This document shows positions 54,029 to 62,786 of a stretch of 64,000 nucleotides of DNA, one piece after another (positions within the stretch are counted from its first letter, which is position 1; every line of letters begins with the position of its first letter). The translations under genes and the position numbers were made by a program. The notes below the pieces were generated by a model that ran no database searches, was not told where the DNA came from, and saw nothing but the letters and a program-made list of their open reading frames with translations. This DNA comes from CAYJHC01 sp964369805 (GTDB lineage Bacteria; Bacillota; Clostridia; Peptostreptococcales; Anaerovoracaceae). Location of the stretch: contig CAYJFM010000001.1 of NCBI GenBank assembly GCA_964369805.1, positions 1 to 64,000 on the forward strand, written 5' to 3'.

Positions 54029-56533
54029 ATGACACAAAACAATATGTTGGAAGACCAAAGATTAATTCAGCATGAGATTCATACTGAAATGAAGAAATCA
54101 TACATCGATTATGCAATGAGCGTAATTGTTGGTCGTGCTCTTCCAGATGCGAGAGATGGACTGAAGCCAGTACACAGAAGAATCCTTTATGGGTTGCATG
54201 AACTAGGAATAACTCCAGATAAACCACATAAAAAATCAGCCCGTATTGTCGGGGAAGTAATGGGTAAGTATCACCCTCATGGTGACAGCTCAATCTATGA
54301 TGCTATGGTAAGAATGGCACAAGACTTCTCAATTAGATATATGCTAATCGACGGACACGGAAACTTCGGCTCTGTAGATGGTGACGGCGCAGCGGCAATG
54401 AGGTATACGGAAGCAAGAATGACACCTTTTGCTCAGGAGCTTCTAAAAGATATCGAAAAAAACACAGTAAATTTCCAACCAAACTTTGACGAAGAAGAGC
54501 AAGAACCAATTGTACTTCCAGCAAGATACCCTAACCTTTTAGTGAATGGGTCAAACGGAATCGCTGTAGGGATGGCAACATCTATACCACCACATAACCT
54601 TAGAGACTCAATCGATGCAGCTATTATGTTAATCGATGACAAAGAGGCAACAGTGGAAGACCTTATTAAAATCGTAAAAGCTCCAGACTTCCCAACTGGC
54701 GGAATTATAATGGGTAAAGGCGGCGCAAAGCAAGCCTATAGAACAGGACATGGAAAAGTACTAGTAAGGGCAAAAACTGAAATAGAAGAGTTCAAAAAAG
54801 ATAGAACTCAAATTGTAGTTACAGAGATCCCTTTCCAAGTTAACAAATCTAGACTTATCGAGAAAATCGCAGAGCTTGCAAAAGACAAGAAAATTGAAGG
54901 AATCTCAGCAATTAGAGATGAATCAAACAGAAATGGAATGAGAATTGTTATCGAACTAAAGAGAGAAGCAAATCCTCAGATCACATTAAATAGAATTTTC
55001 AAGCATACACAGCTTCAAGATAGCTATAGCATGATCATGCTAGCTTTAGTAGATGGACAACCAAAGATTCTAAATCTGCATGAAATTCTAACAGAGTTTC
55101 TAAAACATCAAAAAGATGTTGTAACTAGAAGAACACAATTTGATTTAGCAAAGGCAGAGGCAAGAGCCCATATTCTTGAAGGATTAAGAATAGCACTTGA
55201 TAATATTGATGAAGTAATAAAAATAATTAGAGAAAGTTACAATAATGCTAAGCAAAATCTTATGGATAATTTCTCATTAACAGAAATTCAAGCACAAGCT
55301 ATTCTAGATATGAGACTGATTAGGCTACAAGGACTAGAAAGAGAAAAAATTGAAGATGAATACGCAGAACTACAAAAGAAAATTGCGTACTTCCTAAGCC
55401 TTCTTGCAGATGAAACTTTACTAATGGGTGTTGTAAAAGACGAGCTAATTGAAATCAGAGATAAATATGGCGATGATAGAAGAACTGAAATTGTAGCAGA
55501 CCATGCAGAGATGGATGAAGAAGACTTAGTTGAAGAAACTCAGGTTGCAATTACATTAACTCACCTAGGATACATTAAGAGACTCCCAGCAGACACATAT
55601 AAGGCGCAAAAAAGAGGTGGGCGAGGAATAACAGGATTAACTACAAGAGAAAATGACTTTGTAAATAACCTAATTATGACATCAACACATGATAACTTAT
55701 TATTCTTCACTAGCCTAGGAAAGGCACACAAACTGAAAGCTTACGAAATTCCAGAAGCAACTAGAACTGCAAAAGGAACTCCAGCTGTTAACTTCTTAAA
55801 CTTAATGCAAAGAGAGAGAATTACAGCGGTTATGCCAGTAAAAGAATTTGCAGAAGATCAATATCTAATTGCAGTTACAAAAAACGGAACAATAAAGAAA
55901 ACCTCGCTTTCAAACTTTGCAACTAACAGGAAAAATGGGTTAATAGCTATAAATCTAAAAGAAGATGACGAGCTAATAGGAATCAAGCAAACTACAGGAA
56001 ACGATACAGTAATCATTGTAACTAAAAATGGAAAATGTATCTCATTCCTTGAAGAAGATGTAAGACCTATGGGCAGAATTGCTGGAGGGGTTAGAGCAAT
56101 AAGACTTGACCCAGGTGATGAAGTTGTAGGAATGGAGCTAGCTCAACCAGAAGAAGAATTACTTGTAGTAACTAAGAACGGATTTGGAAAACGTACTTCA
56201 GTTAAAGAATACAAGGTACAAGTTAGAGGAGGAAAAGGCCTTCTAACATATGATTCTAAAAAATTCAAGAAGACTGGCGAATTAATTGGCGCTATGATTG
56301 TAAAAAAAGATGACGAAATACTATTAATTAACTCAGATGGGGTAATAATAAGAATAAAGGCTTCTGATGTTTCAAAACTCGGAAGAGCAACCCAAGGAGT
56401 TAAAATTATGAAAGTTTCAGAAGAAACAGAGATTATCTCACTGGCTAAAGCTCCTCGCGAAGACGAAGTAACAGAACCTACTAAAGCTAGCACTGCTGAA
56501 GAAGCGGATGGTCAAACAAAAATGACTCTATAG
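54029..56533 (+). CDS. gyrA: DNA gyrase subunit A
   Basis: The 834-residue protein has the catalytic Tyr region RYTEARMTPFA (Tyr about 131), the quinolone-determining segment YHPHGDSSIYDAMVRMAQDFS (about 89-109), a coiled-coil arm and a C-terminal beta-pinwheel. The GyrA box appears as QKRGGRG near 535, which separates it from topoisomerase IV ParC. An acidic tail ends the protein. AAGGAG precedes the ATG. It forms an operon with gyrB and probably with rsbW-sigB downstream (17-bp gap). Confidence 0.96.
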   Translation: MTQNNMLEDQRLIQHEIHTEMKKSYIDYAMSVIVGRALPDARDGLKPVHRRILYGLHELGITPDKPHKKSARIVGEVMGKYHPHGDSSIYDAMVRMAQDFSIRYMLIDGHGNFGSVDGDGAAAMRYTEARMTPFAQELLKDIEKNTVNFQPNFDEEEQEPIVLPARYPNLLVNGSNGIAVGMATSIPPHNLRDSIDAAIMLIDDKEATVEDLIKIVKAPDFPTGGIIMGKGGAKQAYRTGHGKVLVRAKTEIEEFKKDRTQIVVTEIPFQVNKSRLIEKIAELAKDKKIEGISAIRDESNRNGMRIVIELKREANPQITLNRIFKHTQLQDSYSMIMLALVDGQPKILNLHEILTEFLKHQKDVVTRRTQFDLAKAEARAHILEGLRIALDNIDEVIKIIRESYNNAKQNLMDNFSLTEIQAQAILDMRLIRLQGLEREKIEDEYAELQKKIAYFLSLLADETLLMGVVKDELIEIRDKYGDDRRTEIVADHAEMDEEDLVEETQVAITLTHLGYIKRLPADTYKAQKRGGRGITGLTTRENDFVNNLIMTSTHDNLLFFTSLGKAHKLKAYEIPEATRTAKGTPAVNFLNLMQRERITAVMPVKEFAEDQYLIAVTKNGTIKKTSLSNFATNRKNGLIAINLKEDDELIGIKQTTGNDTVIIVTKNGKCISFLEEDVRPMGRIAGGVRAIRLDPGDEVVGMELAQPEEELLVVTKNGFGKRTSVKEYKVQVRGGKGLLTYDSKKFKKTGELIGAMIVKKDDEILLINSDGVIIRIKASDVSKLGRATQGVKIMKVSEETEIISLAKAPREDEVTEPTKASTAEEADGQTKMTL

Positions 56534-56549
56534 AAGGAAGGTAACTAAA

Positions 56550-56951
56550 GTGAAGGAACTACTAAAAATTACGGTGAAAGGAACTCCAGATTATATCGAT
56601 GTAGCCAAAATGGGGGTTGGTGCATTAGCATCTAAATTAGGATTTGATGTAGAAAAAGCCCTAGATATTGAAATTGCAGTTGGTGAAGCATGTAAAATCA
56701 CCACCTGCCACGAAAACGAATGTTGGAGCGCAAGCTATACTATAACTTGCTCCTTCGAAGACAACCAATTATCAATTAGTGTTAAGGACACAGGTGAAGG
56801 TACTATTGATAAAGGCGGTTATAGATGCTGTCTTGACTGCCCAAGCGAAGGAGATTTAGGTTTCCACGTTATTAAGAGTATTATGGACTTGGCTGTAGTT
56901 GAAAACGAAGGAAAAGAAGACGCTTACATTCTTATGAAAAAGGAATTGTAA
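56550..56951 (+). CDS. RsbW-like serine-protein kinase/anti-sigma factor
   Basis: The 133-residue GHKL (HATPase_c_2) protein resembles RsbW/SpoIIAB. The N-box is DIEIAVGEACKITTCHE (about 41-57), with Cys/Thr where RsbW often has Asn, and the G1-like box is VKDTGEGT near 86-93. A Cys cluster (YRCCLDC, about 100-106) is unusual for the family. GTG start with GAAGGAAGG upstream. The sigma factor follows by 5 bp, the classic anti-sigma/sigma arrangement. No RsbV-like antagonist gene is adjacent. Confidence 0.85.
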   Translation: MKELLKITVKGTPDYIDVAKMGVGALASKLGFDVEKALDIEIAVGEACKITTCHENECWSASYTITCSFEDNQLSISVKDTGEGTIDKGGYRCCLDCPSEGDLGFHVIKSIMDLAVVENEGKEDAYILMKKEL

Positions 56952-56956
56952 AACAC

Positions 56957-57712
56957 ATGGAACAAAAAAATGAAAAAAGAACACCAATACCTTTAAGTGT
57001 TTTTGAGGACTTTGTTGAAACAAGAGACGAAGCCTTAAGGAACAAACTTATCGAAGAATACCTTTACATGGTAGATATTTTGGTGCGCAAATACTTGGGA
57101 AAGGGCATTGAATACGATGACCTTTACCAAGTAGGAGCTATGGCTCTAATCAAAGCTGTTGATAGATTTGATCCGAGCAAAGGTTTCACCTTCACTAGCT
57201 TTGCAACACCAACTATCCTAGGTGAAATAAAAAAACATTTTAGAGATAAGGGCTGGTCTATGAAAGTCCCGAGAAGGTTAAAAGAAATAGCAGGCTCAAT
57301 CCCGAAAGCCAAAGAAACACTACAAACGAAACTTGGCAGGCCACCAACACCAAAAGAGATAGCAGAAGAACTTGAGTTAACAGAAAAAGATGTCCTTCAA
57401 GCAATGGAGGCTAGCTTAGCATATACTTCTTTCTCAATTAGCCAAACTTATGATGATGATAGTGAGGGGTTGATGTTTGAAAAGTATTTTGCAATGGATG
57501 AGTCTGGATACGACACTGTAGAAAACAGAGAGGTCATTGAGGAGGTTCTCAAAAACCTAAGTGATACCAATAGGTATATTTTCAAAAAAAGGTTTATGGA
57601 AGGACTAACCCAAGGAGAAATTGCAAAAGAACTAGGAATATCCCAAATGTCTATATCAAGAGCAGAAAAAACTATTAGAAAAGAGTTTGAAAAGGGTATA
57701 AAAGTAAGTTAA
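56957..57712 (+). CDS. RNA polymerase sigma factor, SigB/SigF/SigG family
   Basis: The 251-residue sigma-70 family protein has region 2 (YDDLYQVGAMALIKAVDRFDP with FTFTSFATPTILGEIKKHFRD, about 55-95), region 3 (LGRPPTPKEIAEELELTEKD) and a region 4 helix-turn-helix (LTQGEIAKELGISQMSISRAE, about 218-238). The match is to the general-stress/sporulation branch. It is probably held inactive by the RsbW-like protein encoded just upstream. Its link to gyrBA hints at control by, or effects on, DNA supercoiling or stress; that is inference. Confidence 0.9.
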   Translation: MEQKNEKRTPIPLSVFEDFVETRDEALRNKLIEEYLYMVDILVRKYLGKGIEYDDLYQVGAMALIKAVDRFDPSKGFTFTSFATPTILGEIKKHFRDKGWSMKVPRRLKEIAGSIPKAKETLQTKLGRPPTPKEIAEELELTEKDVLQAMEASLAYTSFSISQTYDDDSEGLMFEKYFAMDESGYDTVENREVIEEVLKNLSDTNRYIFKKRFMEGLTQGEIAKELGISQMSISRAEKTIRKEFEKGIKVS

Positions 57713-57747
57713 AGAGAATTATAAAAATTATAGAAACGAGAGAGAAG

Positions 57748-58740
57748 ATGGAAGGTAAAATGAAAAGAGTTTTTTCAGGGGTTCAACCTACTGGAAACAT
57801 TCATATTGGAAATTATTTGGGAGCGCTAAAACAATTTGTTGAGCTGCAAGATGATAATGAATGCATTTACTGCATTGTAGACCTGCACTCAATAACTGTA
57901 CCTCAAGATCCAAAGGCACTAAAAGAACACATCAAAGACGTAGCAGCTTTATATATTGCGGTAGGTGTAGATCCTAAAAAATCCATTGTATTTGTACAGT
58001 CAGACGTACCTGGACATGCAGAGCTTTCATGGATACTTACTTGTAACTCATCAACAGGAGAGTTATCAAGAATGACCCAATTCAAAGACAAGAGCAAAGG
58101 GAACGAATCAGCAGGAACTGGATTGTTTACTTACCCAGTGCTAATGGCAGCTGACATTTTACTGTATGATACAGACGTTGTACCTGTAGGAAATGATCAA
58201 AAACAACATATTGAGCTTTGCAGAGATATTGCCATGAGGGTAAATAACAAATACAAAAAAACTTTTGTAATACCAGATGGAAGATTTCTGAAAGAAGGAG
58301 CCAGGGTAATGGCTTTAGATGAGCCGACAAACAAGATGAGCAAAAGCGCCGAAAACGAACATAGTAGAATTTCTCTCTTAGATTCAGATGCAAAAATCAA
58401 AAAATCAATTATGAGAGCTACAACCGACTCCGACGGAATAGTAAAATATGACATCGAAAACAAGCCAGGAATTTCAAACCTTCTAAGTATATACGCAGCT
58501 TTTTCAGGAAGAAAAGTAGAAGACATTGAAAAAGACTATGAAGGCAAAGGTTATGGAGACTTCAAAAAAGATTTAGTAGCTATAACAATAGAAGCCCTTA
58601 CTCCTATAAGAGAAAGATACGAAGAAATCAGAAATTCTAAAGAACTAGACCTAATACTAGAAGACGGCGCCAATAGAGCAAATGAAATAGCAAAAAGAGT
58701 AATTGAGAGAACAAAGAAAAACTTTGGACTAGGAAGATAG
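57748..58740 (+). CDS. trpS: Tryptophan--tRNA ligase
   Basis: The 330-residue class I synthetase begins MKRVFSGVQPTGNIHIGNYLGALKQF, with the HIGH-type motif NIHIGN, GNDQKQHIEL near 150 and the KMSKS motif in NKMSKSAEN near 197. It charges tRNA-Trp. Two starts are possible: ATG 57748 and ATG 57760, the latter preceded by GAAGG and matching the usual family N-terminus. A terminator follows at 58754-58783. Confidence 0.95.
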   Translation: MEGKMKRVFSGVQPTGNIHIGNYLGALKQFVELQDDNECIYCIVDLHSITVPQDPKALKEHIKDVAALYIAVGVDPKKSIVFVQSDVPGHAELSWILTCNSSTGELSRMTQFKDKSKGNESAGTGLFTYPVLMAADILLYDTDVVPVGNDQKQHIELCRDIAMRVNNKYKKTFVIPDGRFLKEGARVMALDEPTNKMSKSAENEHSRISLLDSDAKIKKSIMRATTDSDGIVKYDIENKPGISNLLSIYAAFSGRKVEDIEKDYEGKGYGDFKKDLVAITIEALTPIRERYEEIRNSKELDLILEDGANRANEIAKRVIERTKKNFGLGR

Positions 58741-58753
58741 TATAAAATAAAAT

Positions 58754-58783
58754 AAAGGCAGGCTAAACATTAGCTTGCCTTTT
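58754..58783 (+). terminator. Terminator after trpS
   Basis: AAAGGCAGGCTA pairs with TAGCTTGCCTTT (one wobble) over a 5-nt loop and ends in a T-run. Confidence 0.85.
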
Positions 58784-58797
58784 ATAATTTTATGTCA

Positions 58798-58826
58798 TTG
58801 ATAAACAAGTAAAATAAAGGTATAAT
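58798..58826 (+). promoter_or_regulatory. Promoter of the first MOSC gene
   Basis: TTGATA (58798-58803), 17-bp spacer, TATAAT (58821-58826). Transcription should start near 58833, only a base or two before the ATG at 58835, so the message would be essentially leaderless. Confidence 0.75.
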
Positions 58827-58834
58827 TAAGTGTT

Positions 58835-59284
58835 ATGGAGAATAAAATTAAAGCAATAAAATTATATAAAGTGACTGAGAAAAAAGGTGAATCTGTTAGC
58901 TGCAATTCTCTAAATTTGATCAAAGAAAAGGGAATTGAAGGGGATTACTATGCGAAGGGTGGTTCTAGGCAGATTACATTAATGAGTCCTGAGTTAGAAG
59001 AGAGAATTAAGAAGGCTATTCAAAAAGCTAAGGATAATAGGGAAGCAGGAATTTGCCTAAAAAGATACAAGTACAATATATTGATTGATGGTGCGTCAAT
59101 AGAGACTTTTGAGGTTGGAGATAAGATATTTCTAAATGATGTTGAAATTGAAATCTCTGAGAGAAAAGGATGCCATGAGGACGACTGCCCTCTTGCCAAA
59201 AGTAAAAAAAGCTGCCCAATAAGAGGTCTTGCACTTTATGGAAGGGTAACAAAATCAGGAAAAGTGGAAGTAGAAATAAAGTAA
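58835..59284 (+). CDS. MOSC domain protein 1
   Basis: The 149-residue MOSC-fold protein has GIEGDYYAKGGSRQITLMS (about 33-51) and a Cys-rich part CHEDDCPLAKSKKSCPIRGL (about 110-129). MOSC domains handle sulfur bound for molybdenum cofactor. It is shorter in the middle than MOSC protein 2 at 61496. No ribosome site precedes the ATG, in line with leaderless translation; a GGAG six bases before an in-frame ATT (58847) is an alternative. It is the first gene of the moco cluster. Confidence 0.82.
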   Translation: MENKIKAIKLYKVTEKKGESVSCNSLNLIKEKGIEGDYYAKGGSRQITLMSPELEERIKKAIQKAKDNREAGICLKRYKYNILIDGASIETFEVGDKIFLNDVEIEISERKGCHEDDCPLAKSKKSCPIRGLALYGRVTKSGKVEVEIK

Positions 59285-59354
59285 CGTAATATAATATAAT
59301 TTAAGAAATATTAATTTATGGGTGAGTGGTCTATATGGGTTTGCTAGGAGAAAA

Positions 59355-60308
59355 ATGAAAGATAGTTTTAAGCGAGATATTACATATTTAAGAATATCAG
59401 TTACAGAGTTATGTAACTTAAGGTGTGGATACTGCATGCCAGCAGAGGGGCTCCCAAAGAAGTCTCACATGGACATGCTTAGATACGAAGAAATTCTTGA
59501 TGCAGCCAAGGCAGCGGTATCACTGGGGATTACAAAAATAAGGATTACAGGAGGAGAGCCGCTTGTAAAAAAAGGAATAATAGACCTTTGCAAAGATATA
59601 GCAGCAATAGACGGACTAAAGGAGCTTTGCGTGACTACCAATGGAACTTTGCTTGAGGAAATGGCGCAGCAGCTGAAGGACGCAGGAGTTAACCGGATTA
59701 ACCTAAGTTTAGATACACTTAACCCAGAAAAATTTAAAAAAATAACTAGAACAGGGGATTTTGCATCTATACAAAGAGGCATGGCTGCCATGAAAAAGGC
59801 TAATTTTGACAAGGTTAAAATAAACACTGTATTAATAGGCGGTTTTAATGATGATGAAATTGAAGATTTTGTAAATTTAACTCTTGATGATGACATTGAG
59901 GTTAGATTTATAGAGCTTATGCCAATAGGAGACAATCTAGACTTTAAAGGTGAATTTATATCTTGCGATGAGGTACTAAAGAAAATGCCAGCTCTAGAAC
60001 CTGTAGAAAAAGATGAAGCGGGGGTTGCTACCCTATATAAGCTTCCAGAGGGAAAAGGAAAAGTAGGTTTGATCAGACCAATAAGCTGCGACTTTTGCGA
60101 GGAATGCAATAAGATAAGACTTACTGCTGATGGCAAAATAAAGCCCTGTCTTCACTTAGAAGATGAGCATTGCTTAAAGGGTGAAGACTATGAAGGCATG
60201 AGAAAAATTATTGAAGAGTCAGTTTTACAAAAACCTGAAAGACGTAAAGAGTTAGGCGAGGGAAACCTAAGTCAGGCAGGTAGAAATATGAATCAAATAG
60301 GGGGATAA
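59355..60308 (+). CDS. moaA: GTP 3',8-cyclase MoaA
   Basis: The 317-residue radical-SAM enzyme has the N-terminal cluster motif CNLRCGYC (about 19-26), GGEPL for SAM binding near 68, and the second [4Fe-4S] cluster motif CDFCEECNKIRLTADGKIKPC (three ligand Cys). It ends in the Gly-Gly needed for activity. It converts GTP to 3',8-cyclo-GTP, the first step of molybdopterin synthesis. ATG 59355 follows AGGAG; the upstream GTG at 59322 has no ribosome site. moaC follows directly. Confidence 0.95.
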   Translation: MKDSFKRDITYLRISVTELCNLRCGYCMPAEGLPKKSHMDMLRYEEILDAAKAAVSLGITKIRITGGEPLVKKGIIDLCKDIAAIDGLKELCVTTNGTLLEEMAQQLKDAGVNRINLSLDTLNPEKFKKITRTGDFASIQRGMAAMKKANFDKVKINTVLIGGFNDDEIEDFVNLTLDDDIEVRFIELMPIGDNLDFKGEFISCDEVLKKMPALEPVEKDEAGVATLYKLPEGKGKVGLIRPISCDFCEECNKIRLTADGKIKPCLHLEDEHCLKGEDYEGMRKIIEESVLQKPERRKELGEGNLSQAGRNMNQIGG

Positions 60309-60309
60309 A

Positions 60310-60855
60310 ATGGCTGAATTTACGCATTTTAATAAAGATGGAAGAGCAACCATGGTAGATGTAACTGAAAAAGCTGATACTAAAAGGGTTGCAGTTGCAA
60401 AAGCGAGAGTGTTTTTGAATGAAGAAACATATATGAAGATTAAAGAAGGTGGTATGAAAAAAGGAGATGTACTTGGTACAGCTCAAATTGCAGGGGTAAT
60501 GGCTGCTAAGGAAACAAGCAGGGTAATACCAATGTGCCATCCGATTTTTATTAATGGAGTTGATATTTCCTTTGAGATGCTTGGCATACTTCCAGTAATG
60601 CTTCCAGGCACTAGCCTTGAAGGCGAGGGGGAAGAAGCAAGCATTGAACTTGAAGAAAAATATGTTATTGAGATAGAAGGCAAGGTTAAATGCACAGGCC
60701 CAACTGGTGTAGAAATGGAAGCCTTGACAGCTGTATCTGTAGCAGCCTTAACTATTTATGATATGTGCAAAGCAGTGCAAAAAGATATAATTATCTCAGA
60801 CATTCATTTAGTTACAAAGAGCGGCGGAAAAAGCGGAGATTATAGCTATAATTAA
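60310..60855 (+). CDS. moaC: Cyclic pyranopterin monophosphate synthase MoaC
   Basis: The 181-residue enzyme has VIPMCHPI (about 73-80), GPTGVEMEALTAVSVAALTIYDMCKA (about 133-158) and KSGGKSGD near the end, all active-site blocks of MoaC. It turns 3',8-cyclo-GTP into cPMP. It is about 20 residues longer than E. coli MoaC because of an insert near residues 86-110 (MLGILPVMLPGTSLEGEGEE). It sits one base after moaA. Confidence 0.94.
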   Translation: MAEFTHFNKDGRATMVDVTEKADTKRVAVAKARVFLNEETYMKIKEGGMKKGDVLGTAQIAGVMAAKETSRVIPMCHPIFINGVDISFEMLGILPVMLPGTSLEGEGEEASIELEEKYVIEIEGKVKCTGPTGVEMEALTAVSVAALTIYDMCKAVQKDIIISDIHLVTKSGGKSGDYSYN

Positions 60856-60965
60856 TCCTTAAAGTGATTTGAGGACAAAATTATTTTCAAATATAATTTC
60901 GAAATTGATTTGATAGAACATAGAAAATTATAAGAAATAAAGTGCAAAAGGATGGAAAAATAGAA

Positions 60966-61469
60966 ATGAACGGGTATAAAGCAGCGGTTATTACCATTAG
61001 CGATAAAGGATTTGTAGGGGAAAGAGAAGATTTAAGCGGGCCTACACTTGTAGAGTTGCTTGAAGAAAATGGATGGACGGTAGTACATAGGGGACTGGTT
61101 CCAGATGATAAGGAAATGATAAAGGCTGAGTATATTAAATGCGTGGATGAAATGGATATACCTTTGATTGTGAGTACAGGAGGGACTGGGTTTTCGCCTA
61201 GAGATATAACCCCAGAAGCTGCAAAAGAAGTATTTGAAAGAGAGGCACCAGGGATTGGAGAAGCAATGAGGGCGGAAAGCATGAAGATTACATCTAGAGG
61301 GATGTTATCTCGCTCTGTGGCAGGACTAAGAAAGGGCTCGCTGATTATCACCTTGCCTGGAAGTCAAAAAGCCTCTAAAGAGTGCTTGGAAGCAGTAATT
61401 GAGCCAGTAAAACATGGTATAGAAATATTAAGAGAAGATGATTCAAATTGTGGAGTATTTATAAAATAA
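60966..61469 (+). CDS. mog: Molybdopterin adenylyltransferase MogA/MoaB family
   Basis: The 167-residue protein has STGGTGFSPRDITPEA (about 69-84), REAPGIGEAMRAESMK-like sequence near 97, and ITLPGSQKASKECLE near 136, the standard MoCF-domain blocks. It adenylates molybdopterin before metal insertion. ATG 60966 is chosen because GGATGG lies upstream and MNGYKAAVITISDKG is the family start; the GTG at 60942 lacks a ribosome site. moeA, moaD and moaE are not in the window. Confidence 0.92.
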   Translation: MNGYKAAVITISDKGFVGEREDLSGPTLVELLEENGWTVVHRGLVPDDKEMIKAEYIKCVDEMDIPLIVSTGGTGFSPRDITPEAAKEVFEREAPGIGEAMRAESMKITSRGMLSRSVAGLRKGSLIITLPGSQKASKECLEAVIEPVKHGIEILREDDSNCGVFIK

Positions 61470-61495
61470 ACAGTCGTTTAGCAGGAGGAAATAAA

Positions 61496-61927
61496 ATGGC
61501 AAAAGTAATAGCGCTATGTATAAGTGAGAAGAAGGGTGAACAAAAAAAACCAATCGAAGAGGCGGTTTTCATTGAAAATCACGGTATTGAAGGGGATGCT
61601 CATGCAGGTGAGTGGCACAGACAGGTTAGTTTGCTAGCATCAGAAAGCATTTCTAAAGTACAAAAAAATATTGACTTTGCACTAAAGAATGGTGATTTTG
61701 CAGAGAATATTGTGACAGAAGGTATAGAACTTTTCACATTACCAGTTGGTACTAATCTAGTAATTGGAGAAACACTTTGCGAAGTGACTCAGATTGGGAA
61801 AGAATGTCACCATGGTTGTGCTATAAGAGAGGCGGCAGGAGACTGTGTTATGCCAAGAGAAGGAATTTTCGTAAAGGTGCTAAAAGGTGGAAAAGTTAAG
61901 GCCGGTGATAGCATTGAAATCAAATAA
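61496..61927 (+). CDS. MOSC domain protein 2
   Basis: The 143-residue protein starts MAKVIALCISEKKGEQKKPI and has HGIEGDAHAGEWHRQVSLL (about 30-48), GDFAENIVTEGIEL near 65 and GKECHHGCAI...GDCVMPREGIF near 101-123, a full-length stand-alone MOSC protein. AGGAGG precedes the ATG. It closes the moco cluster and overlaps the start of the yycJ-like gene. Confidence 0.9.
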   Translation: MAKVIALCISEKKGEQKKPIEEAVFIENHGIEGDAHAGEWHRQVSLLASESISKVQKNIDFALKNGDFAENIVTEGIELFTLPVGTNLVIGETLCEVTQIGKECHHGCAIREAAGDCVMPREGIFVKVLKGGKVKAGDSIEIK

Positions 61928-62708
61928 GAAAATAGAATTTTGTTCATTTTCAAGTGGAAGTAGTGGGAATTGCTACTTAATAAAAAGTGCTGGGACGGCA
62001 ATCTTGGTAGATGCTGGTATAAGTGGAAAAAAGACTCTAGAGGGTCTAGAAAAAGCAGGAGTAGAGACAGATAGTGTTAAGGCTATTCTTTTGACACATG
62101 GCCATGATGACCATGTAAAAAGCCTTCATGTTTTGGCAAAGAAGATACCACATGCAAAGATATATTCTACTGCAGGTACGTGGAATACGCTGACAAAATT
62201 TGATGATCACACAAGGCATATTAACATCTCGCAAAGAGAGGAGCTTGTGATTGGGGATATTAATGTAAGGGCATTCCCAATATCTCATGATGCTGAAGAG
62301 GGTGTAGGGTATACATTCAAAAAAGAAGGCAGACAGGTGAGCATAGTTACGGATACTGGAGAAATTAGCAGTGAAATTTTTGAACAGATTAAAGATGCCG
62401 ACGTACTTGCTATTGAAGCAAATCATGAAGTAGAGGTTCTAAAGGTAAGTCACTACCCATATTTTTTAAAAAGGCGAATTTTGAGCAACAAAGGGCACTT
62501 AAGCAATTTGGCTTGTGGAGAATGTATCTCGGAAATAGTAAAATATGATAGAAAGCCAAGAACAATTTTGCTAGCGCATTTAAGCAAAGATTGTAACACA
62601 CCAGCGCACGCTCTATTAACTGTAAGAAATCATTTAGAAGAAGCAGATATGTTGGAACATATACATTTAGATGTAATAGTGAGAAATGAAATGAGCAAGG
62701 TGTATTAA
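61887..62708 (+). CDS. YycJ/WalJ-like metallo-beta-lactamase-fold hydrolase
   Basis: The protein (264-273 residues) has FSSGSSGNCYLI near the N-terminus, the metal motif LTHGHDDHV (HxHxDH), then ISHDAEEGVGY, TDTGEIS and a final HLSKDCNTP. These fit the YycJ/WalJ group of MBL-fold proteins, implicated in DNA repair or cell-wall-linked processes. The start is uncertain: GTG 61887, GTG 61905 and TTG 61914 are all in frame, none with a strong ribosome site. Overlap with the MOSC gene is 14-41 bp. Confidence 0.88.
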   Translation: MEKLRPVIALKSNKKIEFCSFSSGSSGNCYLIKSAGTAILVDAGISGKKTLEGLEKAGVETDSVKAILLTHGHDDHVKSLHVLAKKIPHAKIYSTAGTWNTLTKFDDHTRHINISQREELVIGDINVRAFPISHDAEEGVGYTFKKEGRQVSIVTDTGEISSEIFEQIKDADVLAIEANHEVEVLKVSHYPYFLKRRILSNKGHLSNLACGECISEIVKYDRKPRTILLAHLSKDCNTPAHALLTVRNHLEEADMLEHIHLDVIVRNEMSKVY

Positions 62709-62786
62709 GTACAAAACTAACTAGAAAATTGCAAATTTAGAGAAGGAGCGGTGGGCAGTGGCCTACCGTTTTTTGAAAGGATTAAC

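Noticed and set aside
59318..59347. Nine-codon upstream frame before moaA
   Set aside because: No ribosome site precedes it, and its stop lies in the moaA ribosome site; chance is the simpler explanation.
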